Source: an uncultured Pelagibacteraceae bacterium
GTDB lineage: Bacteria > Pseudomonadota > Alphaproteobacteria > Pelagibacterales > Pelagibacteraceae
Assembly: GCA_902565325.1 (NCBI GenBank)
Contig: CACFEM010000001.1
Location: 1-64,000, forward strand
DNA length: 64,000 bases
Direction: 5' to 3'
Made by a program: the position numbers and the translations under genes. Shown here piece after piece: positions 25,592-33,971 of the stretch. The notes under the pieces were generated by a model that had not been told where the DNA came from, searched no databases, and worked only from the letters and a program-made list of their open reading frames with translations. Position 1 is the first letter of the stretch. Every line of letters starts with the position of its first letter.

Positions 25592-26572
25592 TCAATTAAT
25601 TTTCTTAGCTAAATGCTCAGCAGAAATATGAGTATACCTTTTCAATACTTTAAGATCTTTCCATCCACCTTGAGCTGAGATTTCAGTAATACTCCAACCA
25701 TTCATAGATGCTCTTGTTGCAAATGTATGTCTAGTTGAATGAAATCTTTTATTAATTCCAGTCCATTTCTTTAACTGTTGCCAATAAAAATCAATTGTAT
25801 CTCCTCTTTCACAATTAATAAGTTTTCCATTAATATTGATAGGAAGTTTATTGATCTCATCCATAGCTCTTTTGGATAAACCTACTCTTCTAGATAAACC
25901 ATTTTTAGTTTCTCTTAAAATCACAGTATGTTTATTAAAGTCTATATCCTCTCTTCTAATCTTAAGTATTTCTCCTCGTCTCATTCCACAATCAAGACCT
26001 AGTATTATTACTAACTTTAACCATTTAGCTTTTGAATGTTCTGCTTGTTCTAAAAGAACTTTCTCTTCATCAGGTTCAATCACTTCCCCTTTAAACTCTG
26101 GTTCTCTTAGTCGTTTGATAAACTCACAAGGATTAGTTGGAAGATATATTCCAAGTATTTGCCTTGCATATTTAATAGAGACAGAAACTAGAGTTAAATA
26201 TTTATTAACTGTACTTGGGTTTAGTTCTTTTAATAACTCTTGCTGATAATCTCTTAAAACTAATGGTGTAACTTGAATAAGTTTTAATCTTGCTATTTTA
26301 TGTTTTGAGAGTTTTTGAGCTTTATATCTTTCAGATTGATAGCTCTTTTTATTAACTACTACCTCTTTGATGTAACGATTTATTAAATCCTTAAGTAGAA
26401 TATTGTTAGCAGCAGTTAAATCTTCAAATATTCCTTTATCTAACTTGCTCTCTTGTTCTCTTGCCCAGCGTTGAGCATCTTCTTTATTTATAAATGTTTT
26501 TGATAAGTTTTTAGAATTGTTTCTTCTTATTCTAACTTCCCATTTACCATTCCGTTTTCTATATCCAGCCAT
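25592..26572 (-). CDS. int: Tyrosine recombinase (phage-type integrase)
   Basis: A 326-residue integrase with the complete catalytic set: R198 (GMRRGE), K223, H278-x-x-R281 (HSTRHTFATRAS), W304 (GGWKD) and the nucleophile Y313 (LKRYTHIS). The N-terminal 50 residues (YRKRNGKWEVRIRRNN) form the small arm-binding domain, followed by the core-binding domain at about 60-150. It integrates and excises the element at the tRNA-Met gene, whose 3' end is 46 bp upstream of its ATG. A paired arm-type repeat lies in that gap, so the enzyme may also repress its own promoter. Confidence 0.95.
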   Translation of the reverse strand: MAGYRKRNGKWEVRIRRNNSKNLSKTFINKEDAQRWAREQESKLDKGIFEDLTAANNILLKDLINRYIKEVVVNKKSYQSERYKAQKLSKHKIARLKLIQVTPLVLRDYQQELLKELNPSTVNKYLTLVSVSIKYARQILGIYLPTNPCEFIKRLREPEFKGEVIEPDEEKVLLEQAEHSKAKWLKLVIILGLDCGMRRGEILKIRREDIDFNKHTVILRETKNGLSRRVGLSKRAMDEINKLPININGKLINCERGDTIDFYWQQLKKWTGINKRFHSTRHTFATRASMNGWSITEISAQGGWKDLKVLKRYTHISAEHLAKKIN

Positions 26573-26577
26573 ATCTA

Positions 26578-26596
26578 TTGACGCCTCAGAGACGCA
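26578..26596 (+). repeat. Paired arm-type site, right end
   Basis: TTGACGCC and GAGACGCA, starts 11 bp apart, in the same orientation as the three other copies and 22 bp from the tRNA-derived core. The second unit is more divergent (GACGCA conserved). Sits directly before the integrase ATG. Confidence 0.5.
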
Positions 26597-26618
26597 AAAC
26601 AGACAAATGCTTCTAGAA

Positions 26619-26695
26619 TGGTAGCGGGAAGTGGGATCGAACCACTGACCTCGGGCTTATGAGTCCCGCGCTCTAACCAACTGAGCTACCCCGCC
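26619..26695 (-). tRNA. tRNA-Met (anticodon CAT), containing the right att core
   Basis: The minus strand reads GGCGGGGTAGCTCAG through GTTCGATC to an encoded CCA, 77 nt in all, and folds as a standard cloverleaf: D stem GCTC/GAGC, anticodon loop CTCATAA, T stem AGTGG/CCACT. The acceptor stem has G-T pairs at both ends and the last anticodon-stem pair is an A-G mismatch. Anticodon CAT means elongator Met or, if lysidine-modified, Ile; the sequence resembles alphaproteobacterial elongator tRNA-Met. Bases 26619-26665 are duplicated at the other end of the element, so the intact gene is partly made of element-borne sequence. Confidence 0.93.
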
Positions 26696-26767
26696 TTAAT
26701 TGATAAATGGTTTATAATATAAATCTTTATTGTTTCAATAAACTTTTTTTTTAAATCAAATTCTAAA

Positions 26768-26992
26768 CTAAACAATAAAATAAATGGCTAAAGAACTGAC
26801 TAAAGCAGCTAAAATAATTGAAAAAACAATTCTTATTTTTAAAGTTCTTTTTTGATCTAATCGAACTCTATTTAATAAAATATTCACGTTAGTAGTTTTA
26901 ATCTTATCTGCTTCAAAATCTTTATTTGTAGCAATATCAGTATTAAATAATGATGTGTCTTGATCGTTTTTTTTCACAATATATTTAACCAA
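26768..26992 (-). CDS. Small single-pass membrane protein
   Basis: A 74-residue protein: a charged N-terminal half (MVKYIVKKNDQDTSLFNTDI) and a C-terminal hydrophobic helix (about residues 53-73, IRIVFSIILAALVSSLAIYF). The topology suggests a cytoplasmic N-terminus anchored in the inner membrane. It lies outside the element, between the tRNA and the dehydrogenase gene. No family recognised. Coding potential is supported only by length, composition and position between same-strand genes. Confidence 0.5.
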   Translation of the reverse strand: MVKYIVKKNDQDTSLFNTDIATNKDFEADKIKTTNVNILLNRVRLDQKRTLKIRIVFSIILAALVSSLAIYFIV

Positions 26993-27026
26993 CTAATTGA
27001 CTTAAATACAATAAAATTAAAATTAA

Positions 27027-29471
27027 CTAAATTTTTCTAAAATCTTTTGTATTTAGTGGTTTTGAGAGAATTTCGATTGGATATTTGATCTTCTCTACTT
27101 CTATGAACAGATTTCTATCTTTAAGCGTACCTATTGTGTTTCCTGAATTAACGTAGCCAAATGATAAATTTTTATCATAACAGAATGAATAATTTCCTGA
27201 AGTGGTTCTTCCAATGATTTTATCATCTAAATAAATGGGCTCTTCATGTAGCAACAATGGTGCTCCAGGCTTGCTATCCTTTAGAGTAAACATCATCATT
27301 GTTTTATCTAATGGTTTATCTTTAATTTTTAACAATGCGTCTTTACCTATAAAATTAACATTTTTTTTATAACTAATAGTAAAATTTAAACCTGCTTGAT
27401 ATTGATTTTCTTCTGGTGAAATATCATGGCCCCAATGTAAAAAACCACTTTCCATTCTCATTATATCCATTGCATGCATACCGCAATGAGACAAGTCAAA
27501 GTTTTTGCCTTCGCTAGTTAAAATTTTATATAAATCTAAAGCATCTTTATTTTTTACATATAATTCAAAACCAAGTTCACCCACATAAGATATTCTTTGT
27601 GCCCAAACTTTTATACTCTTAATCAATACATTTTTCCCTGATCCAAATTGAAAATTTTCTGGTGAATAATCTTCATCACTAATCTTTTTAATCATGTCTC
27701 TACTTTTAGGACCAAATAAACCAAGACAACAAATCTCTTCTGTAACATCGATAAATTTAACATCTTCAGATAAATATTTTAAAATATGAAATTTATCTCT
27801 TTCTCTAGTTGCTGCTGAACTAACTATTCTAAAATAATTTTTATCAATACAGACAACTGTTATATCTGTTTCTATTCCGCCGTCCTCATTAAGCATGTGT
27901 GTATAGGTAGTTTTTCCAATTTCATTTTTAATGTTAGCTGTACAAATTTTTTGTAAATCGCTATGAACTTTCTCACCTTTTAAATCAAATTTAGAAAAAG
28001 TTGAAAAATCAAAAAGTCCAACATTTTTTCTAGCATTTATGGTTTCATGTTTTGCTGATGGATACCAATTTTGATAGTTAAAACTATATTCATATTCTGG
28101 TTTTTCTCCATTTAAGGAATACCACATAGGTCTTTCAAACCCTCCTGCTACACCAAAACATGCACCAGCTTTTTTTAATTCTTCGTGATAAGGTAATAAT
28201 TTTACATTTCTTGAAGTTGTGTGTTGTTTATACGGCCAATGCATACCATATAAATCACCCAAGGTTTCAGTAACCCTATCCATGATAAATTTTTTAGATG
28301 AATGAAGCTTTTGAAATCTTTTTATATCTAAAGAAAATAAATCTTCATTTATATGACCGTTAATCATCCATTCCGCAGTTACTCTTCCTGCTCCTCCAGA
28401 ACTTGCTATTCCAATACTATTAAAACCACAACATGTATAAAGGTTTTTAACTTCTGGTGTTTCTCCAAGCAAATACTGAGTATCAGGTGTAAAAGATTCA
28501 GGACCTGAAAAAAATTTTCTTATACCTGCGTTTTCTAACATTGGAAGTCTGTGAAAAGATTTCTCAAGATAAGGTTCAAAATGATCAAAATCATCAGGAA
28601 ATTCTCCAAATGAAAAATCATCAGGAACTCTTCCACTATCTTTAAAAGCAGGTTTTGCATTAGGTTCAAAAATTCCAACTAACATTTTTCCAGCATCCTC
28701 TTTTAAATATAAACAAGCATTATAATCCCTCAAAACAGGTAAATCTTTTGGAAGATTTTTCATTGGTTCTGTGATCACATAGAAGTGCTCATTAGGATAC
28801 AATGGAACACTGACAGCAATGTCTTCACCAATTTGTCGAGACCACATTCCTGTAGCTAAAACTACATATTCGCAATCGATTTTTCCTTGAGAAGTTTCAA
28901 CGCCACAAACTCTTTTATTTTTTATTAAAATTTTTTTTACTGGTGACTTCTCAAATATTTGAACACCCAACATTTTAGCAGCTTTAGCCAATACATTTGT
29001 AACCCCAACAGGATCTGCTTGACCATCTTTTGGCATATAAACACCACCTACTAGATCATCGTTTTTTACTACTGGATATAATTCTTTTATTCTTTCTTTG
29101 TTTAAAACCTCTACCTCAACATTAGATAATTGTGCAGTAGTAGCTTGTCTTAATAACTCCTGCATTCTTTCTTTAGAAGAAGCTACTGTTATTGCGCCAT
29201 TTTGTTTAAGACCAGTTGATAAACCTGTTGTTTTTTCTAGCTCTTTATAAAGATCTAAAGAATATTTTCTTAATTTCGTTATTGTAGAAGTTGCTCCTAA
29301 TTGACCTATTAATCCTGCAGCATGCCAGGTTGTGCCCGAAGTTAACTGATCTCTTTCTAATAGAACAACATTTTTCCAACCAAATTTAGCTAAATGATAA
29401 GCACAAGAAGTGCCAGCAACGCCGCCCCCTATTACAACTACCTTTGCGCTTGAAGGATAGTTTTTTTCCAT
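27027..29471 (-). CDS. Dimethylglycine/sarcosine dehydrogenase-type FAD enzyme with GcvT domain
   Basis: An 814-residue fusion. Residues 1-380 are an FAD oxidoreductase with VVIGGGVAGTSCAYHLA and TTWHAAGL, whose histidine is the covalent FAD site in dimethylglycine dehydrogenases. The C-terminal part (about 430-810) is a glycine-cleavage T-protein-like domain that binds tetrahydrofolate and catches the released one-carbon unit as 5,10-methylene-THF. The enzyme demethylates dimethylglycine or sarcosine derived from glycine betaine and choline. It is followed upstream by alanine dehydrogenase with a two-base gap, so it belongs to an amine utilisation operon. Which of the two methylamines is preferred is not visible. 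Confidence 0.85.
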   Translation of the reverse strand: MEKNYPSSAKVVVIGGGVAGTSCAYHLAKFGWKNVVLLERDQLTSGTTWHAAGLIGQLGATSTITKLRKYSLDLYKELEKTTGLSTGLKQNGAITVASSKERMQELLRQATTAQLSNVEVEVLNKERIKELYPVVKNDDLVGGVYMPKDGQADPVGVTNVLAKAAKMLGVQIFEKSPVKKILIKNKRVCGVETSQGKIDCEYVVLATGMWSRQIGEDIAVSVPLYPNEHFYVITEPMKNLPKDLPVLRDYNACLYLKEDAGKMLVGIFEPNAKPAFKDSGRVPDDFSFGEFPDDFDHFEPYLEKSFHRLPMLENAGIRKFFSGPESFTPDTQYLLGETPEVKNLYTCCGFNSIGIASSGGAGRVTAEWMINGHINEDLFSLDIKRFQKLHSSKKFIMDRVTETLGDLYGMHWPYKQHTTSRNVKLLPYHEELKKAGACFGVAGGFERPMWYSLNGEKPEYEYSFNYQNWYPSAKHETINARKNVGLFDFSTFSKFDLKGEKVHSDLQKICTANIKNEIGKTTYTHMLNEDGGIETDITVVCIDKNYFRIVSSAATRERDKFHILKYLSEDVKFIDVTEEICCLGLFGPKSRDMIKKISDEDYSPENFQFGSGKNVLIKSIKVWAQRISYVGELGFELYVKNKDALDLYKILTSEGKNFDLSHCGMHAMDIMRMESGFLHWGHDISPEENQYQAGLNFTISYKKNVNFIGKDALLKIKDKPLDKTMMMFTLKDSKPGAPLLLHEEPIYLDDKIIGRTTSGNYSFCYDKNLSFGYVNSGNTIGTLKDRNLFIEVEKIKYPIEILSKPLNTKDFRKI

Positions 29472-29473
29472 TT

Positions 29474-30592
29474 CTAATGTTTGATAGCTTCTCCAGGTTC
29501 AACAAAATTATGTCCAAAGACATCAGCAACTGCTTTGTAAGTTACTTGACCTTTATGAACATTTAACCCTGCTAAAAAATTTTTATCTTCACTTAATGCT
29601 TTTTGATAACCTTTATTAGCAAGCTTCACTAAGAAAGGTAAAGTTGCATTATTTAATGCTAACGTTGATGTTCTAGGTACACCTCCTGGCATATTTGCCA
29701 CACAATAATGGACTACATCATCAACTATATAGGTTGGATCGCCGTGTGTTGTAGGTTTGCTAGTTTCTACACATCCACCTTGATCTATAGCAACATCAAC
29801 AATTACAGATCCTCTTTTCATAGTCTTGATCATTTCTTTAGTAATTAATTTTGGTGCTTCTGCACCCGGAATTAACACGCCACCAACTAATAAATCAGCC
29901 TCAGCAACTAATTTATCTAAATCTGTTTTATCACTTTGTTCTGGAATAATTTTATCTCCAAACATTTCAACAAGTTGTTTTAATCTAGCCTCTGATTTAT
30001 CTACAATATGAACTTTAGCTTGCATACCAGTTGCAATCACTGCAGCATTTTCACCAACAACTCCTCCACCTAAAATAACTACTGTTCCACCTGTTACTCC
30101 TGGTGCACCCCCTAGTAACAAACCTCTACCACTTTGATTTTTCTCTAAACAATGAGCACCTGCTTGTACAGACATTCTTCCTGCAACTGCACTCATCGGA
30201 GCAAGCAAAGGCAATCTTCCATTATCATCGGTTACTGTTTCGTAAGCTATATTAATACTTTTAGATTTAATTAATCCTTCAGTTAATTCTTTTGCAGCAG
30301 CTAAATGTAGATAGGTATATACAATTTGATTTTCTCTAATCATATCAACTTCTACTTTTTGAGGTTCTTTAACTTTAACAATTATTTCTGCATCATTAAA
30401 AATATCAGCTGCAGTATCAGCAATTTTAGCACCAGCTTTTATATATTGATCGTTCTCAAAACCAGCTTCAAATCCACCATTATTTTCAACTAAAACTTCA
30501 TGGCCTTCTGAAACTAAGGTTTTAACACTATCTGGTGTTAAACCAATTCTATTTTCTTGTGGCTTTATCTCTTTAGGAACTCCAATTTTCAT
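29474..30592 (-). CDS. ald: Alanine dehydrogenase
   Basis: A 372-residue enzyme with the Ald N-terminus MKIGVPKEIKPQENRIGLTP, the catalytic YTYLHLAA region (His and nearby Lys) and the NAD-binding fold VVILGGGVVGENAAVIATGM. It interconverts L-alanine with pyruvate and ammonia. Between the aminotransferase gene (9 bp upstream) and the dehydrogenase gene, it would regenerate pyruvate consumed by the omega-amino acid:pyruvate aminotransferase and release ammonium, exactly the partnership used in taurine and beta-alanine breakdown. Confidence 0.95.
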   Translation of the reverse strand: MKIGVPKEIKPQENRIGLTPDSVKTLVSEGHEVLVENNGGFEAGFENDQYIKAGAKIADTAADIFNDAEIIVKVKEPQKVEVDMIRENQIVYTYLHLAAAKELTEGLIKSKSINIAYETVTDDNGRLPLLAPMSAVAGRMSVQAGAHCLEKNQSGRGLLLGGAPGVTGGTVVILGGGVVGENAAVIATGMQAKVHIVDKSEARLKQLVEMFGDKIIPEQSDKTDLDKLVAEADLLVGGVLIPGAEAPKLITKEMIKTMKRGSVIVDVAIDQGGCVETSKPTTHGDPTYIVDDVVHYCVANMPGGVPRTSTLALNNATLPFLVKLANKGYQKALSEDKNFLAGLNVHKGQVTYKAVADVFGHNFVEPGEAIKH

Positions 30593-30601
30593 AAACGAAA
30601 A

Positions 30602-31948
30602 TTAATTCTTTTTACTTTTTGCGTAATTTGTTATTCCAGTTCGAAGTTTTTCAATAATCTCATCAATGTGTTTTTTTTCACAAATAAACATTGGAGCAAT
30701 GATTAAACAATCACCAGTAGCTTTGAAATTTACCCCTGCTTCATAGCAATGTTTGAAACAAGTGAATCCAGCAGCACCTGGTTTTTTATCCATAACAATA
30801 TCAATTCCACCCATCATTCCGTATCCCCTTATGTTATCGACAACATCGATATCTTTTAAAGACATTAAACCTTCTTGAAAATAAGGTGCTAAATTTTTAG
30901 CTCTGTTAAAAATATCATCTTTTTCAATTATATCTTGGACAGCTAATCCAGCAGCTACAGAAATTGGAATTCCTGAGTAAGTATATCCATGGAATAATTC
31001 GATTGTTCCTTTAGGAGCATTTTCTGCAATAGCATCATAAATATCCTCTTTACATGCAACAACACCCATTGGACTAATTCCGTTTGTAGTAGCTTTTGCC
31101 ATTGTCATCATATCTGGAGTTACTCCGTATTCTTGTGATGCAAATGGAGAACCAGTTCTTCCCCATCCTGTGATTACTTCATCAAAAATTAAAAGTATTC
31201 CATGTTTATCACAAATCTCTCTTAATCTTTGTAGATATCCTTTTGGTGGAACCAATGTACCTGTTGATCCTGCAATAGGTTCAACAATACATGCTGCTAT
31301 ATTTTCAGCTCCAAAGTTCATACAAATTCTCTCTAAATCTTCTGCTAACTCAACACCCGTTTCAGGTTGACCACTTACAAATTTATGTTCTGGCAAATGT
31401 GTATGCCTCATATGAACAACACCTGGCATTAAAACACTCGCAAAAGTTTTAACATTATTAACCATACCTCCAACAGAAGTCGCTCCAATATTCATTCCAT
31501 GGTAACCTCTTTCTCTACCTACAAATCTAAATCTTTGACTATCTCCTCTTGCTCTATGATAAGCGATTGCAATTTTAATTGCAGTTTCAACAGCAGTAGA
31601 ACCACAAATAGTATAAAACATTCTATTCAAGTTTCCTGGGGTATGTTTTGAAATTCTAGTTGCTAATTCAAATGATCCACCAAAACCTTGTTGGAAAGGT
31701 TGACAATAATCTAAAGTTTTTAATTGATTTGTGATTGCTTCAATAATTTCTTCTCTACCATGACCTAAAGGATTACAAAATAATCCAGAGCTTGCATCTA
31801 TTTGAGTTTGGCCTTGATGGTTTTTTAAATACACACCTTTAGCTTCAACAATTAATCTTGGGTTCTCTTTAAAATCTTTGTTAGATGTAAATGGCATCCA
31901 GTGCTCATTTAAAGAATTTGGAATTGCTGTTTTATTTTGTGTGCTCAT
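30602..31948 (-). CDS. Omega-amino acid:pyruvate aminotransferase (beta-alanine/taurine type)
   Basis: A 448-residue class III PLP aminotransferase. The N-terminal LNEHWMPFTSNKDFK plus AKGVYLKNHQG is the signature of beta-alanine:pyruvate aminotransferases; FDEVITGWGRTGSPFASQ contains the PLP-binding aspartate and AKATTNG the Schiff-base lysine. Taurine is the sulfonate analogue of beta-alanine and this family often accepts it. Divergent from tauABC across 197 bp and co-transcribed with alanine dehydrogenase, so transamination of imported taurine to sulfoacetaldehyde, giving alanine, is the best guess. The gene for the next enzyme (Xsc) is not in the window. Confidence 0.82.
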   Translation of the reverse strand: MSTQNKTAIPNSLNEHWMPFTSNKDFKENPRLIVEAKGVYLKNHQGQTQIDASSGLFCNPLGHGREEIIEAITNQLKTLDYCQPFQQGFGGSFELATRISKHTPGNLNRMFYTICGSTAVETAIKIAIAYHRARGDSQRFRFVGRERGYHGMNIGATSVGGMVNNVKTFASVLMPGVVHMRHTHLPEHKFVSGQPETGVELAEDLERICMNFGAENIAACIVEPIAGSTGTLVPPKGYLQRLREICDKHGILLIFDEVITGWGRTGSPFASQEYGVTPDMMTMAKATTNGISPMGVVACKEDIYDAIAENAPKGTIELFHGYTYSGIPISVAAGLAVQDIIEKDDIFNRAKNLAPYFQEGLMSLKDIDVVDNIRGYGMMGGIDIVMDKKPGAAGFTCFKHCYEAGVNFKATGDCLIIAPMFICEKKHIDEIIEKLRTGITNYAKSKKN

Positions 31949-32145
31949 AAAAATTTCTTTCTATAAAAAGTGTTATTAATTTTCTAACTATTAGACTAAA
32001 TCATATTCATTGCTAGAAATATTTTGTCTACCACATTTGGTATTGTATCTATACAACCTTTAATTGAATTATTTTTTTTTGTTTTACATCCCTCTGAAAT
32101 TGAATTTAAATGAGGTAATTTAATTAATTAAACATAGGGGAATAA

Positions 32146-33087
32146 ATGAAAAAAATATTAAGTTTTATTCTAGGATCTATATTCGCACTTAACCTATCGA
32201 TCTCAGTTGCAAATTCAGCTGCAAACGAAGTTAGAGTTGCATACTTTCTAGAATGGCCTAGCCCAAATTTAGAGGACATGCAGAAGAAAAATTTTGCAAA
32301 AGCTCTTGGTGTTCCAGTTAAATGGACAAACTTCACTAACGGTGGAGCTATGACTGATGCAATGTTAGCAGGAGATATTGATATTTCTTACTCTCAAGGA
32401 TTAGTACCTTTTATCAATGCTGTAAAATCAAATGCACCTATCAAATTAGTTGATATTGCTATGGAATACGGAATGGGTGGAACTACTTGTGTTACATCTA
32501 ACGCTTCTGGAATTACAAAAGCAAACGCTACTGAATTAGAAGGTAAAAAAGTTGCTGTTCCATTAGGAACAATGGCTGAATACGTTTTTGATGAAAGTAT
32601 GAAAGTTGTTGGTGCTGACAGAAGCAAAATGGACATTATTCAAATGGACCCAGAAGAAGGTGCTGCTGCATTAGTAAGCGGTGATGTTGTAATGGCATGT
32701 TTATTTGGTGGTAACTCTATTAAAGCTGCAACTGCAGTTGGATCAAGACTTTTAACTGTAGATGAAGCTAGAGCAGCTGGTATCTTAGGTATAGATATCA
32801 CTTCTGTTACAGATAAATTCATGAAAGAAAATCCAGGTATGTTAAGAACATTCATCGAAGTTACTCATGAAGCTAATGCTAGATACAAAGCTGGTAAAGC
32901 TGACATGAATGCTATGGCGAAAGCTTCTGAAATGACAGTTGCAGATATGAAAGACACTTTAAGTGGTTTCAAATTCTTAACTCCAGAAGAAACTAAACAA
33001 TCTATGGAAAGTGGTAATCTTGATGGTTTCCTAAAAGGTATGGGAACTCCAGGAGGAGCTGTAGATACAAGTTTCTTACCTTTATAA
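32146..33087 (+). CDS. tauA: Taurine-type ABC transporter substrate-binding protein
   Basis: A 313-residue periplasmic protein with signal peptide (residues 1-25). It shows the NMT1/TauA fold: VRVAYFLEWPSPN, TNGGAMTDAMLAGDIDISYSQGLVPFINAV, and the later GKKVAVPLGTMAEYVFDESM. TauA proteins bind taurine and other aliphatic sulfonates. First gene of tauABC, preceded by GGGG at a ribosome-site distance. A classical terminator follows, which would let the binding protein be made in excess of the membrane subunits. Confidence 0.88.
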   Translation: MKKILSFILGSIFALNLSISVANSAANEVRVAYFLEWPSPNLEDMQKKNFAKALGVPVKWTNFTNGGAMTDAMLAGDIDISYSQGLVPFINAVKSNAPIKLVDIAMEYGMGGTTCVTSNASGITKANATELEGKKVAVPLGTMAEYVFDESMKVVGADRSKMDIIQMDPEEGAAALVSGDVVMACLFGGNSIKAATAVGSRLLTVDEARAAGILGIDITSVTDKFMKENPGMLRTFIEVTHEANARYKAGKADMNAMAKASEMTVADMKDTLSGFKFLTPEETKQSMESGNLDGFLKGMGTPGGAVDTSFLPL

Positions 33088-33110
33088 TTTTAAGGGTTTA
33101 AAACTTTTTA

Positions 33111-33148
33111 AATAGGCACTGATTTTATAATTGGTGCCTATTTTTTTT
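33111..33148 (+). terminator. Intrinsic terminator/attenuator between tauA and tauB
   Basis: AATAGGCAC and GTGCCTATT pair perfectly around a 14-base loop and are followed by a run of T. Position inside the operon suggests partial termination after tauA rather than the end of the transcription unit. Confidence 0.85.
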
Positions 33149-33173
33149 ATAAAATTTCTAATATAAGGCACTT

Positions 33174-33971
33174 ATGAGTGATCTGATTTCTCAAAATCTG
33201 AACATGATTTTTAAAACTCCTAAAGGGGAAACAGTTCATGCTTTAAAAGATGTAAGCTTTACTTTAAAAAAAGGAGAGTTGCTAACAGTTCTTGGTCCCT
33301 CTGGTTGTGGAAAAACAACTTTATTAAATATCACTGCAGGATTTTTAAGACCTACTTCAGGAAAGATAACACTAAACAATAATGAAATAGATGGACCTGG
33401 TGTTGAAAGAGGAATGGTTTTTCAACAAGGTGCTTTGTTTGAATGGTTAACAGTAGCTGAGAATGTAAATTTTGGACTTAGGATGAAAAAAGAAGATCCT
33501 GAAGTTACAGCTAAGAAAGTTGATGAGTGGTTAGATATAGTTGGACTTAAAGGTTTTGGTAACACACCGACTTATCAATTATCTGGAGGTATGCAGCAAA
33601 GAGTAGCGCTTGCAAGATGTTTAATTAATGATCCTGATTTGATTTTAATGGATGAACCATTAGGGGCGTTAGATGCTTTAACACGAGAAAAGATGCAGTC
33701 TTTAGTTTTAAAGATTTGGAAAGAAACAGGAAAAACTATTATCTTAATTACACACTCTGTTGAAGAAGCATTGTTACTTGGAGAAAGATTATATGTAATG
33801 GCACCAAGACCAGGACGTATACATAAAGAGTATAATCTTCCATTTGCAGAAATGGGTCTTACACAAGATTTAAGAGAAATTAAAAAAAATAAAGAATTTT
33901 CATCTACAAGAGAAGAAATTTTATCCATGATTTGGAATATGGAAGAAGAAATAATGGGGAAAGATAATTAA
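33174..33971 (+). CDS. tauB: Taurine-type ABC transporter ATPase
   Basis: A 265-residue ABC ATPase: Walker A GPSGCGKTTLL, Q-loop VFQQGALFEWL, signature QLSGGMQQRVALAR, Walker B LILMDEPLGALD and H-loop THSVEEA, the last being characteristic of the nitrate/sulfonate/taurine (SsuB/TauB) ATPases. It powers uptake through TauC and shares one base with the start of that gene. Confidence 0.95.
   Translation: MSDLISQNLNMIFKTPKGETVHALKDVSFTLKKGELLTVLGPSGCGKTTLLNITAGFLRPTSGKITLNNNEIDGPGVERGMVFQQGALFEWLTVAENVNFGLRMKKEDPEVTAKKVDEWLDIVGLKGFGNTPTYQLSGGMQQRVALARCLINDPDLILMDEPLGALDALTREKMQSLVLKIWKETGKTIILITHSVEEALLLGERLYVMAPRPGRIHKEYNLPFAEMGLTQDLREIKKNKEFSSTREEILSMIWNMEEEIMGKDN

Larger units (their letters stand above)
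20430..26665. mobile_element. tRNA-Met-integrated mini-element (integrase + primase-polymerase)
   Basis: A 6.2-kb island bounded by 47-bp direct repeats of the tRNA-Met 3' region. The tyrosine recombinase gene lies directly inside the intact tRNA end, the standard layout for tRNA-targeting phages, satellites and marine recombinase elements. Contents in order: acetyltransferase, DUF2061, acetyltransferase, four small unknown genes, primase-polymerase, coiled-coil protein, integrase. There is no terminase, capsid, tail, relaxase or partition gene, so it is not a complete prophage; a phage satellite or recombinase-driven cargo element is most likely. Paired arm-type repeats occur near both ends. 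The boundaries are well supported; the class of element is inferred. Confidence 0.9.
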
